From positions 1-6,373 of the forward strand of contig DATCGY010000132.1 in assembly GCA_036508635.1 (NCBI GenBank): a stretch of DNA of 6,373 nt. The letters are read 5' to 3'. Each line of letters starts with the position of its first letter. The stretch's first letter is position 1. The position numbers and the translations under genes were made by a program. This document shows, piece after piece, positions 1 to 5,621 of the stretch. The stretch is from FEN-727 sp036508635. Lineage in GTDB: Bacteria; Actinomycetota; Geothermincolia; Fen-727; Anoxymicrobiaceae. The notes below the pieces were generated by a model. It searched no databases and had not been told where the DNA came from. It saw nothing but the letters and a program-made list of their open reading frames with translations.

Positions 1-435
1 GAGGAAAAGTTCAGGTTGATCTGGGACAACATCCCGATATGGTACGAGATGCGCAACCTGGGCAACCTCTTCGCGCAGAATAACGCCTGCCTGGTAGCCG
101 ATACTTACACCACCGCGTGGGCCATCGACATCAAGATAGACGACCCGCTTACCAGCATGGCCGACGCCTATACGAAGGTATACCTGAACATCTCCATCGA
201 CCTGATGCTCGATCAGCTGGTTGCTCTCATGGATAAGTTCTCGGCGGACGGCCTGGTCATGCACTCCAACCGCTCGTGCAAGCCTTACTCGCTCGGACAG
301 TACGACCTGTCACGTGCCATCACCGAGCGCACCGGCAAACCGGCACTGATCATCGAAGCCGACATGACCGATTCGCGCGTCTACTCCGAAGCCCAGACCC
401 GCGAACGCGTCGAAGCCTTCCTCGAATCCCTTTAA
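1..435 (+). CDS. 2-hydroxyacyl-CoA dehydratase / benzoyl-CoA reductase-type subunit, C-terminal part (5' end outside window)
   Basis: The frame is open from base 1 to TAA at 433-435, so 144 C-terminal residues of a longer protein (family usually about 370-430 residues) are visible. The match is to the HgdB/HgdC-BcrB/BcrC family, iron-sulfur subunits that carry out ATP-primed, ketyl-radical dehydration of 2-hydroxyacyl-CoA or reduction of benzoyl-CoA in the cytoplasm of anaerobes. Visible signatures are the HSNRSCK segment (residues 88-94), whose Cys93 is expected to be a [4Fe-4S] ligand, then the family ending EADMTDSR (119-126) and a final R-x-x-A-F-L-E-S-L helix. The TTG at 16 is internal to the family domain and is not a start. 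The partner subunit and activator ATPase are not in view, so the substrate cannot be named. The gene ends 9 bp before the convergent methyltransferase, with no hairpin between them. Confidence 0.85.
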   Translation, partial: EEKFRLIWDNIPIWYEMRNLGNLFAQNNACLVADTYTTAWAIDIKIDDPLTSMADAYTKVYLNISIDLMLDQLVALMDKFSADGLVMHSNRSCKPYSLGQYDLSRAITERTGKPALIIEADMTDSRVYSEAQTRERVEAFLESL

Positions 436-444
436 AACCTGAGG

Positions 445-1155
445 TCAGATCTCTTTTTTCAAGGTGTGGAGGATGCGGGTGCAGGTGGCTTCGGGGGGGA
501 TGGAGATTACTTTGAAGTCGTGGAAGCCGGCGCGTTGCAGCTGGGCAATCCAGGTTTGTTCAGTGGTGAGATGTTCGCCATCGGCCTGAAGGGTGGCGGG
601 TAGGGATTTGAACATCAGGATCATCATCTCGTTTGCGCCGCAGTCGATGCAGTCCATCGCGTAGGCTGTATGACTTTCGATTATGTTCTTGTACCATGCC
701 GCGTCTCCGGGACCGCCTTCGACGTCGCAGAAGAAATCCGCATAGATGAACTCGCCCCCGGGCTTGAGAACGCGCGCTACCTCTTTCGTGCAATCGTACC
801 GGTTCTCGGGCGGGATGTGGTGCAGCGCGATGTTCGACATCACGTAGTCGAAGTCGCAGTCATCGGCCGGTATCGATAGCGCGTCGCCCGGAGCCACGCT
901 GACACTAACAGCGTCCGTGAACCTTCTCGAGGCGACTTCCCGCATGCCGTCGGAGGGGTCCACCGCCAGGACTCTCGCTTCGGGGCGGCGTGCGATGAGG
1001 CTCGCGGTGACGTTCCCGGTTCCGCAGCCAAGGTCGAGAACGCGGCTCTCGCCGTCGCCGACGAGGTCCACGATCGTGTCTATCGTTTTCCGATAAATCC
1101 GGCTCTCGAGAAATATGCGGTCATATTCCGATGCGAAGGTATCCCAATCAGCCAC
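445..1155 (-). CDS. Class I SAM-dependent methyltransferase
   Basis: This 236-residue cytoplasmic protein has a Rossmann-type methyltransferase core. Motif I is VLDLGCGTGNVT (residues 39-50, SAM-binding glycine loop), followed by the acidic end of strand 2 (AVDPS, 64-68), a motif IV-like NIALHHIP (108-115) and the post-motif LKPGGEFIYAD (130-140). This is the Methyltransf_11/25 layout seen in ubiE-like and small-molecule methyltransferases. Residues 145-236 form a family-variable C-terminal region with several cysteines. The start is GTG at 1155-1153, preceded by GAAAGGA five bases upstream, which supports this codon. The substrate cannot be deduced. The gene is divergent from the Nudix gene across 86 bp and converges on the dehydratase gene, so it is probably monocistronic. 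Confidence 0.85.
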   Translation of the reverse strand: MADWDTFASEYDRIFLESRIYRKTIDTIVDLVGDGESRVLDLGCGTGNVTASLIARRPEARVLAVDPSDGMREVASRRFTDAVSVSVAPGDALSIPADDCDFDYVMSNIALHHIPPENRYDCTKEVARVLKPGGEFIYADFFCDVEGGPGDAAWYKNIIESHTAYAMDCIDCGANEMMILMFKSLPATLQADGEHLTTEQTWIAQLQRAGFHDFKVISIPPEATCTRILHTLKKEI

Positions 1156-1181
1156 TTCAATCCTTTCGTCGCGGCAAAATG

Positions 1182-1187
1182 ATTATA
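1182..1187 (-). promoter_or_regulatory. Possible -10 element for the methyltransferase gene
   Basis: On the minus strand this hexamer reads TATAAT, a perfect sigma70-type -10, about 26 bases before the GTG start. No good -35 hexamer lies at the expected distance, so the call is tentative. The overlapping TTATAA on the plus strand could serve the divergent Nudix gene. Confidence 0.3.
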
Positions 1188-1241
1188 AACCCGTCAGCCC
1201 GCGTTTGCGGTGGCTCGCCGGCTCATCTATCATCACGAGCA

Positions 1242-1640
1242 ATGAACGACCTCGAAGCAATAAAGGTGACCGCGGCGATCATCATCGAAGGCGGTCTGAT
1301 GTTGATAACGCGCAGGCCTCCGGACGGAAGACACCCCGGGGCATGGGAGTTTCCTGGCGGAAAAGTCGAAATTGGCGAGACGATGGAAGCATGCATGGCC
1401 CGTGAACTTCTCGAGGAGCTTGGGATAACCGTAGAGGTAGGAGAGAGACTGGCCGAGGTCCGCCACGCCTACCCTGATCTGGTCGTTGACCTGATAGCAT
1501 TCGACTGCACCATCGAGCTCGGACCGCCGAAAAATCTCGCTTGCGCGGAGCATGCCTGGGTGAGACCGGCGGAGCTCCACGCTTACGACCTGCTTTCCGC
1601 GGACAGGAAACTCCTGGAAGTTTTCCTGAAAGAGCGGTAG
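1242..1640 (+). CDS. mutT: MutT-type Nudix hydrolase (8-oxo-dGTP diphosphatase-like)
   Basis: The protein is 132 residues, the usual MutT length. A complete Nudix box G-x5-E-x7-R-E-U-x-E-E-x-G-U runs from Gly40 to Ile62, preceded by WEFPGGK as in E. coli MutT, and the N-terminus KVTAAIIIEGGLMLITRR is a typical first strand pair. MutT enzymes hydrolyse 8-oxo-dGTP to the monophosphate and so keep oxidised guanine out of DNA; a related (d)NTP such as 5-methyl-CTP is an alternative substrate. The frame is open upstream to 1131, but ATG at 1242 gives the family-length protein and the upstream residues look non-coding. The ribosome binding site is weak (CACGAG just upstream). The gene stands alone, divergent from the methyltransferase. 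Confidence 0.85.
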   Translation: MNDLEAIKVTAAIIIEGGLMLITRRPPDGRHPGAWEFPGGKVEIGETMEACMARELLEELGITVEVGERLAEVRHAYPDLVVDLIAFDCTIELGPPKNLACAEHAWVRPAELHAYDLLSADRKLLEVFLKER

Positions 1641-1683
1641 CTTTCAACCTCACTAACGGCGACCTGGCATGTTGCGATTGGTG

Positions 1684-1881
1684 TCAGGGGTCGAACCCGA
1701 TGGAATCGCTGGCGGCCTGCCGGTAGACGCCCGTGCCGGCGTTCCAGTACATGGACCTCTCGGCGATTACCGGGTTGTTTGATACCACGCGCGTAGAGAC
1801 ACTCCACTGGTTGGGTACCGTATCCGCTACGTTGACGGTCTGGCGAGTGTGCAGGGCGAGGTTCAGGTGCGGCCCCTTCGG
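1684..1881 (-). pseudogene. Remnant of the C-terminal domain of a large exported/surface protein
   Basis: The minus-strand frame ending with TGA at 1684-1686 encodes a protein-like stretch: a TRQTVNVADTVPNQWSVST segment, then PVIAERSMYWN, then a close with SDSIGFDP. From memory, the 'VST.V.S..PVIAERSMYWN...DSIG' pattern is a recurring C-terminal repeat of large secreted proteins in anaerobic Actinomycetota. The frame stays open to 1950, but the sequence upstream of about 1881 becomes Pro/Arg-rich and loses any family look. There is no plausible start, ribosome binding site or signal peptide. It is best read as a decayed 3' end of a lost gene. It lies on the same strand as the TIG-domain peptidase that ends at 2044 but is not in frame with a continuation of it. 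Confidence 0.55.
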
Positions 1882-1886
1882 GGACG

Positions 1887-1999
1887 GCCAACCGGGCGAG
1901 CGGGGCCGAGGTCTTTGCGTTTGATGGGTCGAGTTGGACGACCGAGGCAACAGGCGGCTTCGGTAAGGCTCAGAATACTCCAGTGCGCACAGCCGGTTA
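1887..1999 (+). pseudogene. Remnant of a WD/kelch-like surface repeat on the opposite strand
   Basis: In the plus-strand frame ending with TAG at 1997-1999 the translation includes GAEVFAFDGSSWT and then GGFGKAQNTPVRTAG. This resembles the repeat unit 'G.EVWRYDGSTWT...GFGDANNT' found in extracellular beta-propeller-like repeat proteins of Actinomycetota and Chloroflexota (family resemblance from memory). Only about one repeat is present, with no start codon, ribosome binding site or flanking repeats, and the stop interrupts the unit. It abuts the minus-strand remnant at 1684-1881. It could be chance similarity, but the order of the motif residues argues for a real fossil. Confidence 0.4.
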
Positions 2000-2043
2000 G
2001 ATGCGTAACGGTACCCGGGGTTTCCTCGAAGATGAAGAATGGT

Positions 2044-3894
2044 TCAATGGCGTGAATCGTAGTAGTCAATTCCACGTATACGAGTAGTACTCGAGGAGTG
2101 CGGGGTTACCTTGAACGGTTTCCCGGAACTGGTTCCACCGACGGTCTTTACTTTCACATTGACCCATGAGGGGGCCACGCCTGGAACTCGAACTCTCATC
2201 CTGGTGTTGGACCAACTCAAGATGGAGGTCACGCCCTTGCTCCCGAAATAGACCATCCTGGCTTTTGAAGTTCCAAATCCCTGACCGGTTATCGTAATTA
2301 CAGTTCCCGGACTGCCACTTGCGGGAGACATCGTGCTGATCCTGGGAACCACCCTGAACGTGACGCTGTTGGATGCTCCGGCGGGCGTAGTGATGGTGAC
2401 CGGTAGCTTGCCCGATATGCTGCTGGGGGCCTTGAAGCTGATCGAGGTGTCTGACCACGAACTGAAAGAGCTGGCGGCTACGTATGTCGAGCCGAATTTT
2501 ATGGTCGAAACGCCCCTGCTTGCCCCGAACCCGCTTCCGCTGATCGTGATCGGCGTGCCAGGCGTTCCCGACCCCGGGGAGATTCCACTTGTCACAGGTA
2601 AGGTCGCTCCGCCACCGGCGTTATCGACCGTAAATGACATCGGGTTGCTGGCCGCGCCGTCCCAGTCATAGACGACGACCGGCCCGGTTGTCGCCCCCGG
2701 TGGAAGCGTCGCCGTGACCTTGCCGTTGGTGAACGTCGCCTGTGTCGCGACCGTCCCGTTGAACGTGACCTTCGCATTGCGGCGCTTGGTCCCGAAGTTG
2801 TTGCCCGTGATATTTATCTTACCGCCCACGCTTCCAGAAGCGGCGCTGAGGCTGCTTATCGTCGGCCCATCCCCGGTAAGGTCCGTCATCGTCCAGCCCT
2901 CCCAGACGTATCGCTTGACGAAGTCGTAGCTGAGCCAGACGTAGCCTCCACTGGAGCCGTTCCAGTACGAGCCCCAGGAGTTGACCATCTTGAAGCCGCC
3001 CCGGTGATCGGCGTTCGCGCCGGAAGGATTGATGTTGTCGTTGTAACCGCAGATGCAGACGCCGTGGCCGCCAGCGAATTGTGCCGACCCGTTGTAGTCG
3101 TAGTACGCGCGCGCTCCACTGCTTCCGAAGTCCGGGAAGTCGTAGTAAACCGGGATTCCCATCACCAGGAGCTTGCCCTGGGCAAGCCATGCTTTTGCTT
3201 TTGCGATGTCGTTGGTTTGAGAAAACGGCCCGAGACCGTTTTGAAGCCACAGGTAGCTCCATCCCGAGGCGATGCGATAAGGCTTTGCGGCTTCCAGTTG
3301 GGCGGAGGTCGGCTTGAGCGCGTAGTTGTTGTCGTTGTACGGCATCTCGGAGATGTCGACGTCTCCCTTCTGCTGCAGCAGGTCGAATGCGTCCGGGAAC
3401 GTGGAGCCGTAGTCGCCGCCGCCGTTTATCTGGTTGTACATGAACGAGGGGCTGAACTGGTAGTTGGCGTTGCTGAGGTTCCAGCCGGTGTGCTCTTGTT
3501 TTTCCGACCAGCTCTTGTAATAGTAGCTGGTCGCCCATGCCACACAGCTTCCCTGGCTTCCCTGGTCGCCGACAGGGGGAAGCTGAGCCGAAAGGTTCGC
3601 GGAGGCTCCGAGCGGCTGTCCGGCCGCGAGCCTGTCAGGCGCTCCCGCCGGTTCGAAACGGGCGGCCGCCTCGGCGGTGGTGGGTTTGAACCCGAGGTGG
3701 TGTGTTCCGTCTCCCGCCGTAGCCCGCGGTGTCTCGAGGTACGATTGCAGATCGCTTGCCGCCCCCACCGCCGGCGCTGCTATTGCCGGCAGTGCAAGGG
3801 AGGCTAGAAGAACTATGAGTACTAACACGAGGAACCGGGTACTTACGCGTACTCCCGACGCCCCCGCCGACGCGCGGCGCCTTACTATGCTCAT
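2044..3894 (-). CDS. Secreted papain-family (C1) cysteine peptidase with three TIG/IPT domains
   Basis: The protein is 616 residues from ATG at 3894, preceded by GGGTGG seven bases upstream; a TTG 15 bp further up is possible but has no better site. An N-terminal Arg-rich stretch and hydrophobic segment (about residues 20-45, with AxA-type cleavage options) form a Sec signal peptide, so it acts outside the cell. The peptidase domain spans about 95-340. Its oxyanion Gln is in VGDQGSQGSC (Gln111) with nucleophile Cys117, the catalytic His is in AGGHGVCICGYND (His277), and the Asn is in MVNSWGSYWNG (Asn305). Three TIG/IPT immunoglobulin-like domains follow at about 343-424, 436-517 and 518-598, each with the 'SP.SG..G..ITI.G..FG' signature. 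No sortase motif or C-terminal membrane anchor is visible, so it is probably released or held by the TIG domains. The catalytic set looks intact. The gene is monocistronic, and no clear terminator follows it. Confidence 0.88.
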   Translation of the reverse strand: MSIVRRRASAGASGVRVSTRFLVLVLIVLLASLALPAIAAPAVGAASDLQSYLETPRATAGDGTHHLGFKPTTAEAAARFEPAGAPDRLAAGQPLGASANLSAQLPPVGDQGSQGSCVAWATSYYYKSWSEKQEHTGWNLSNANYQFSPSFMYNQINGGGDYGSTFPDAFDLLQQKGDVDISEMPYNDNNYALKPTSAQLEAAKPYRIASGWSYLWLQNGLGPFSQTNDIAKAKAWLAQGKLLVMGIPVYYDFPDFGSSGARAYYDYNGSAQFAGGHGVCICGYNDNINPSGANADHRGGFKMVNSWGSYWNGSSGGYVWLSYDFVKRYVWEGWTMTDLTGDGPTISSLSAASGSVGGKINITGNNFGTKRRNAKVTFNGTVATQATFTNGKVTATLPPGATTGPVVVYDWDGAASNPMSFTVDNAGGGATLPVTSGISPGSGTPGTPITISGSGFGASRGVSTIKFGSTYVAASSFSSWSDTSISFKAPSSISGKLPVTITTPAGASNSVTFRVVPRISTMSPASGSPGTVITITGQGFGTSKARMVYFGSKGVTSILSWSNTRMRVRVPGVAPSWVNVKVKTVGGTSSGKPFKVTPHSSSTTRIRGIDYYDSRH

Positions 3895-3910
3895 TATACT
3901 GCCACCCAAT

Positions 3911-3929
3911 CCGAATCTATTTGATTCGG
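3911..3929. repeat. Inverted repeat upstream of the peptidase gene
   Basis: CCGAATC and GATTCGG form perfect 7-bp arms around a 5-base spacer (TATTT). The repeat lies 17 bases before the peptidase ATG, in the region of the likely promoter/leader and beside its Shine-Dalgarno sequence. It could be a regulator binding site or a 5' leader hairpin in the peptidase mRNA. Confidence 0.45.
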
Positions 3930-3968
3930 TGCCTACTTAGGTAATCGTTCGAAAGGAGGTGCGGCTTA

Positions 3969-4064
3969 ATGGGCGCAGCGGCTTATACGGGAAAAATGGC
4001 TCTAATTGATGAGTCCGGATGCGCCATTTGGTTGGTTGGCAAGGACATTATTCGGGAGGTATGA
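3969..4064 (+). CDS. Possible small protein of 31 residues
   Basis: ATG at 3969 is preceded by AAGGAGGT (3953-3960) with an 8-base spacing, the best ribosome binding site in the window. The 31-residue product begins MGAAAYTGKMALIDESG and ends WLVGKDIIREV, with a hydrophobic-charged pattern that could be a short strand-helix. I do not recognise it. The TGA at 4062-4064 overlaps an ATG at 4061 (ATGA) that opens a 22-codon ORF with an Arg/Ser-rich product, probably meaningless. It could be a genuine small protein, a leader peptide, or the 5' end of a gene whose remainder was lost. The coding region also contains two mutually exclusive hairpins. Confidence 0.3.
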   Translation: MGAAAYTGKMALIDESGCAIWLVGKDIIREV

Positions 4065-4163
4065 CGGTACACCGATCCTCAACGAGCCGTGCCTGGAGAG
4101 ACTCGGCTCAAGAAGTGAAACGCAAATAGGGGTCAGACACCGGTTTGCAAAAAGTCATATGGC
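4065..4163. other. Intergenic stretch without a recognised gene
   Basis: No convincing coding frame is visible. It contains GAGCCG/CGGCTC arms separated by 14 bases (about 4084-4109) and the string GGGGTCAGACACC at 4129-4141, which I associate from memory with short dispersed elements near REP-type transposases. An imperfect minus-strand hairpin (CTCAGA/TCTGAG) overlapping the Suf-like stop at 4164, with TTTTT about nine bases beyond, is a weak terminator candidate. Confidence 0.3.
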
Positions 4164-4608
4164 TCAGAACAGTGATTGCTCTGAGAGCTCTATGGCGTGG
4201 TCGATCTGGTCTTTGAGAACCGGAGTCAGTCCCTCGATGTCGACGTGCATGAAACCGCGGACGATCGTGGCGACCGCTTCGTCTTCAGAGAGCCCTCTCG
4301 CCATGAGATACTCCACCTCTTCCTGGGCGATCTTGCCGACGGCGGCCTCGTGGGACATCTCGACTCCTTCCGCGCGCCCGTCCAACTCGGGGACGGCGTA
4401 CATCCTGCCGCCGCCTTTCAAGATCATTCCGCGGCACTCGAGGTGCGCCTTGACGCCTTCGACCTCACCCACGAGCAGCCCGCGAGTGATAACGTCGCCG
4501 CCGGTCGTGATCGAGCGCAAAGACCTCGGGCGAGAAGATCATGTGCGAGCGAGCGATGTACTGGAACAGCAGGGGAGCGGGAACCGATACGATAGGGGGA
4601 TTCTCTGA
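4164..4608 (-). pseudogene. 5'-truncated SufB/SufD-family Fe-S cluster assembly gene, with probable frameshift
   Basis: The last 117 codons (4164-4520) give a clear SufBD C-terminal domain: RSITTGGDVITRG, then VKAHLECRGMIL, then EMSHEAAVGKIAQEEVEYLMARGLSEDEA and IVRGFM. The SHEA...GKI...YLMARGL block is the family hallmark. SufB/SufD proteins form the scaffold that assembles Fe-S clusters with the ATPase SufC, and short stand-alone versions of about 280-330 residues are common in anaerobes. Here only the end remains. The frame hits TGA at 4541-4539, just upstream of TTG 4520, which has no ribosome binding site. Removing one T from the TTT at about 4519-4522 would join the domain (EVLRSITTGG) to an open frame running to TAG at 4611-4609, so a one-base insertion is likely. 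Even so, about half the protein is missing and no sufC is nearby. Confidence 0.7.
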
Positions 4609-4640
4609 CTAGAGCAGGTTCTCCAAGGAGATGAAACACT

Positions 4641-4669
4641 GCGCCCGCCTTCCGGCGGGCGCTCTTTTC
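4641..4669 (+). terminator. Strong intrinsic terminator, plus-strand orientation
   Basis: GCGCCCGCC (4641-4649) pairs perfectly with GGCGGGCGC (4654-4662) around a TTCC tetraloop and is followed by TCTTTTCT. There is no intact plus-strand gene upstream that would need it, so it may be left from a deleted gene or end an antisense/small transcript. Confidence 0.8.
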
Positions 4670-4676
4670 TGGTATG

Positions 4677-4709
4677 AAAAGGGCGAAGGGCCCGGGGGTA
4701 GGGCCCTTC
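4677..4709 (-). terminator. Intrinsic terminator downstream of the ssb operon
   Basis: GAAGGGCCC (4685-4693) and GGGCCCTTC (4701-4709) are perfect 9-bp arms with a 7-base loop. Read on the minus strand the hairpin is followed by GCCCTTTTC, a moderate U-tract. It lies 75 bases after the stop of the 112-residue gene and fits as the end of that operon. Confidence 0.65.
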
Positions 4710-4784
4710 ATGTGCGGGGTGGCGGTTAGCGGAGTGGCATGGCTGGGACCATGTTGCCGCATGGGGGGCTTTGATGAGGGAAGG

Positions 4785-5123
4785 TCAGCTCCTTTCGCCG
4801 ACCTCCGTGAGGACCGGAGCGGGAGGCAGTTCAGAAGGCTGGTCTGTCACATCGTTTTCTGCCAGACCGAAGTCTTCGCGGCCGCTGCTGTTCAGGTCGC
4901 CCTCGCGGACAACAACCGGGTGGATATGCCTGATCGGGCTTTCCGCCTTCTCGATCATGCGTAGAGCAACGACCAGCGTGTCCACAAATTCTTTGAAGTC
5001 GTCCTGGAAAAAGCTCAGGTGCATGAAGTCATGTTGGATTACTAGCGTCTCGGCTTCGTCGTACCTCCAGACGGCGGTGGTCACGCCTTGTTTCGACGTA
5101 AAAGATGAGAGGTCCGTTATCAT
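4785..5123 (-). CDS. Unrecognised 112-residue protein, second gene of the ssb operon
   Basis: ATG at 5123 has a near-perfect ribosome binding site (AAGGAGG, six bases upstream). I do not recognise the family. Residues 1-60 look like one small folded domain: short strands around TTAVWRYDE and ETLVIQHDF, then a helix over FFQDDFKEFVDTLVVALRMIEK (about 38-59). Residues 61-112 are rich in Glu, Asp, Pro and Ser, with several acidic clusters and no hydrophobic core, so they are probably disordered. There is no signal peptide or membrane segment, so the product is cytoplasmic. It begins 44 bp after the ssb stop on the same strand and is almost certainly co-transcribed with it, pointing to a role near ssDNA metabolism, though that is inference only. 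A terminator follows at 4677-4709. Confidence 0.75.
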   Translation of the reverse strand: MITDLSSFTSKQGVTTAVWRYDEAETLVIQHDFMHLSFFQDDFKEFVDTLVVALRMIEKAESPIRHIHPVVVREGDLNSSGREDFGLAENDVTDQPSELPPAPVLTEVGERS

Positions 5124-5167
5124 TGTTTTCCTCCTTTTCGACGCGATATCAGGACGCGCCTCGCTTC

Positions 5168-5515
5168 TCAGGACGAAACGGTCTGGAACTCGAGCGAGCG
5201 GCCGACCGCGAGGGCTTTTATCTTTACCCGGCTCTTAACGTTGCCGTCTTCGTCGCTCCACTGGTCGTACTTGAGCTGGCCTGTGACTATGGCCCGGTCG
5301 CCCCGCTGCAGGGAGGAGCCGACGTTTTCCGCCTGTGACCCCCAGCATTCGACATCGATGAACTCGGTGCGTTCTTTGGGCTCGTCTTCCGCTTCCTGGC
5401 CCGGCTTGCGCCAACGGTTGACGGCCAGCCGAAAATTGACCACGGCGGTCTCGGTGTCTCCCATACGGGGGTCTGCCGTCAGGTTGCCGACCACGACAAT
5501 GTTATTTACGTACAT
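5168..5515 (-). CDS. ssb: Single-stranded DNA-binding protein, short form without acidic tip
   Basis: The protein is 115 residues, starting at ATG 5515 with AAAGGAGG four bases upstream. It is a single OB-fold of the bacterial SSB family: NNIVVVGNLTADP (residues 4-16), FRLAVNR (28-34), TEFIDVECWGSQAENV (50-65), and RGDRAIVTGQLKYDQWSDEDG through RVKIKALAVG (71-105). Such proteins coat ssDNA, usually as tetramers, in replication, recombination and repair. Standard SSBs are 150-180 residues and end in a disordered tail with an acidic DDDIPF-type tip that recruits partner proteins. This one stops at GRSLEFQTVSS just after the OB fold, so it lacks that interaction tip. It is therefore probably a second, specialised SSB (as in competence SsbB-like or mobile-element SSBs) rather than the replicative one. 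It is the first gene of a two-gene operon and divergent from the XRE regulator. Confidence 0.9.
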   Translation of the reverse strand: MYVNNIVVVGNLTADPRMGDTETAVVNFRLAVNRWRKPGQEAEDEPKERTEFIDVECWGSQAENVGSSLQRGDRAIVTGQLKYDQWSDEDGNVKSRVKIKALAVGRSLEFQTVSS

Positions 5516-5564
5516 CTTTCCTCCTTTTTCGCGTGCACTTGCAGGCGATTGGCTAACACCGATA

Positions 5565-5594
5565 TTGACGAAGGGCAGTAACTATTGGTATCAT
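5565..5594 (+). promoter_or_regulatory. Candidate sigma70-type promoter for the XRE regulator
   Basis: TTGACG (5565-5570) and TATCAT (5589-5594) are each one mismatch from consensus and are separated by 18 bp. Transcription would start near 5601, giving a leader of about 70 bases that contains the inverted repeat at 5622-5640. A second, weaker pair, TTGAGA (5606-5611) and TATATC (5628-5633), is also possible. Confidence 0.45.
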
Positions 5595-5621
5595 TACAAA
5601 GATGTTTGAGATATCTTATAT

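Noticed and set aside
1682..1700. tRNA T-arm-like GGGGTCGAACCC
   Set aside because: No acceptor, D or anticodon arms can be placed at proper distances; the string codes for the IGFDP end of the minus-strand protein remnant.
2819..3538. 239-codon open frame on the minus strand
   Set aside because: It is an out-of-frame shadow of the peptidase gene; its Arg/Gln/Leu-rich translation has no domain signature.
3004..3807. 267-codon open frame on the plus strand
   Set aside because: It is antisense to the catalytic domain of the C1 peptidase and rich in Val/Arg repeats, typical of a shadow frame in GC-rich coding DNA.
3994..4030. Hammerhead ribozyme, suggested by TTGATGAGTCCGG
   Set aside because: The CUGAUGA box is imperfect and no GAAA box follows the would-be stem II, so the catalytic core is absent.
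4006..4608. 200-codon open frame on the plus strand
   Set aside because: It runs antisense through the clear SufBD C-terminal domain. The translation is Ser/Pro/Thr-rich with no motif, and the only strong ribosome binding site nearby belongs to a different frame.
5525..5600. Promoter for ssb on the minus strand
   Set aside because: A promoter must exist here or nearby, but no pair of hexamers at proper spacing was convincing enough to list.
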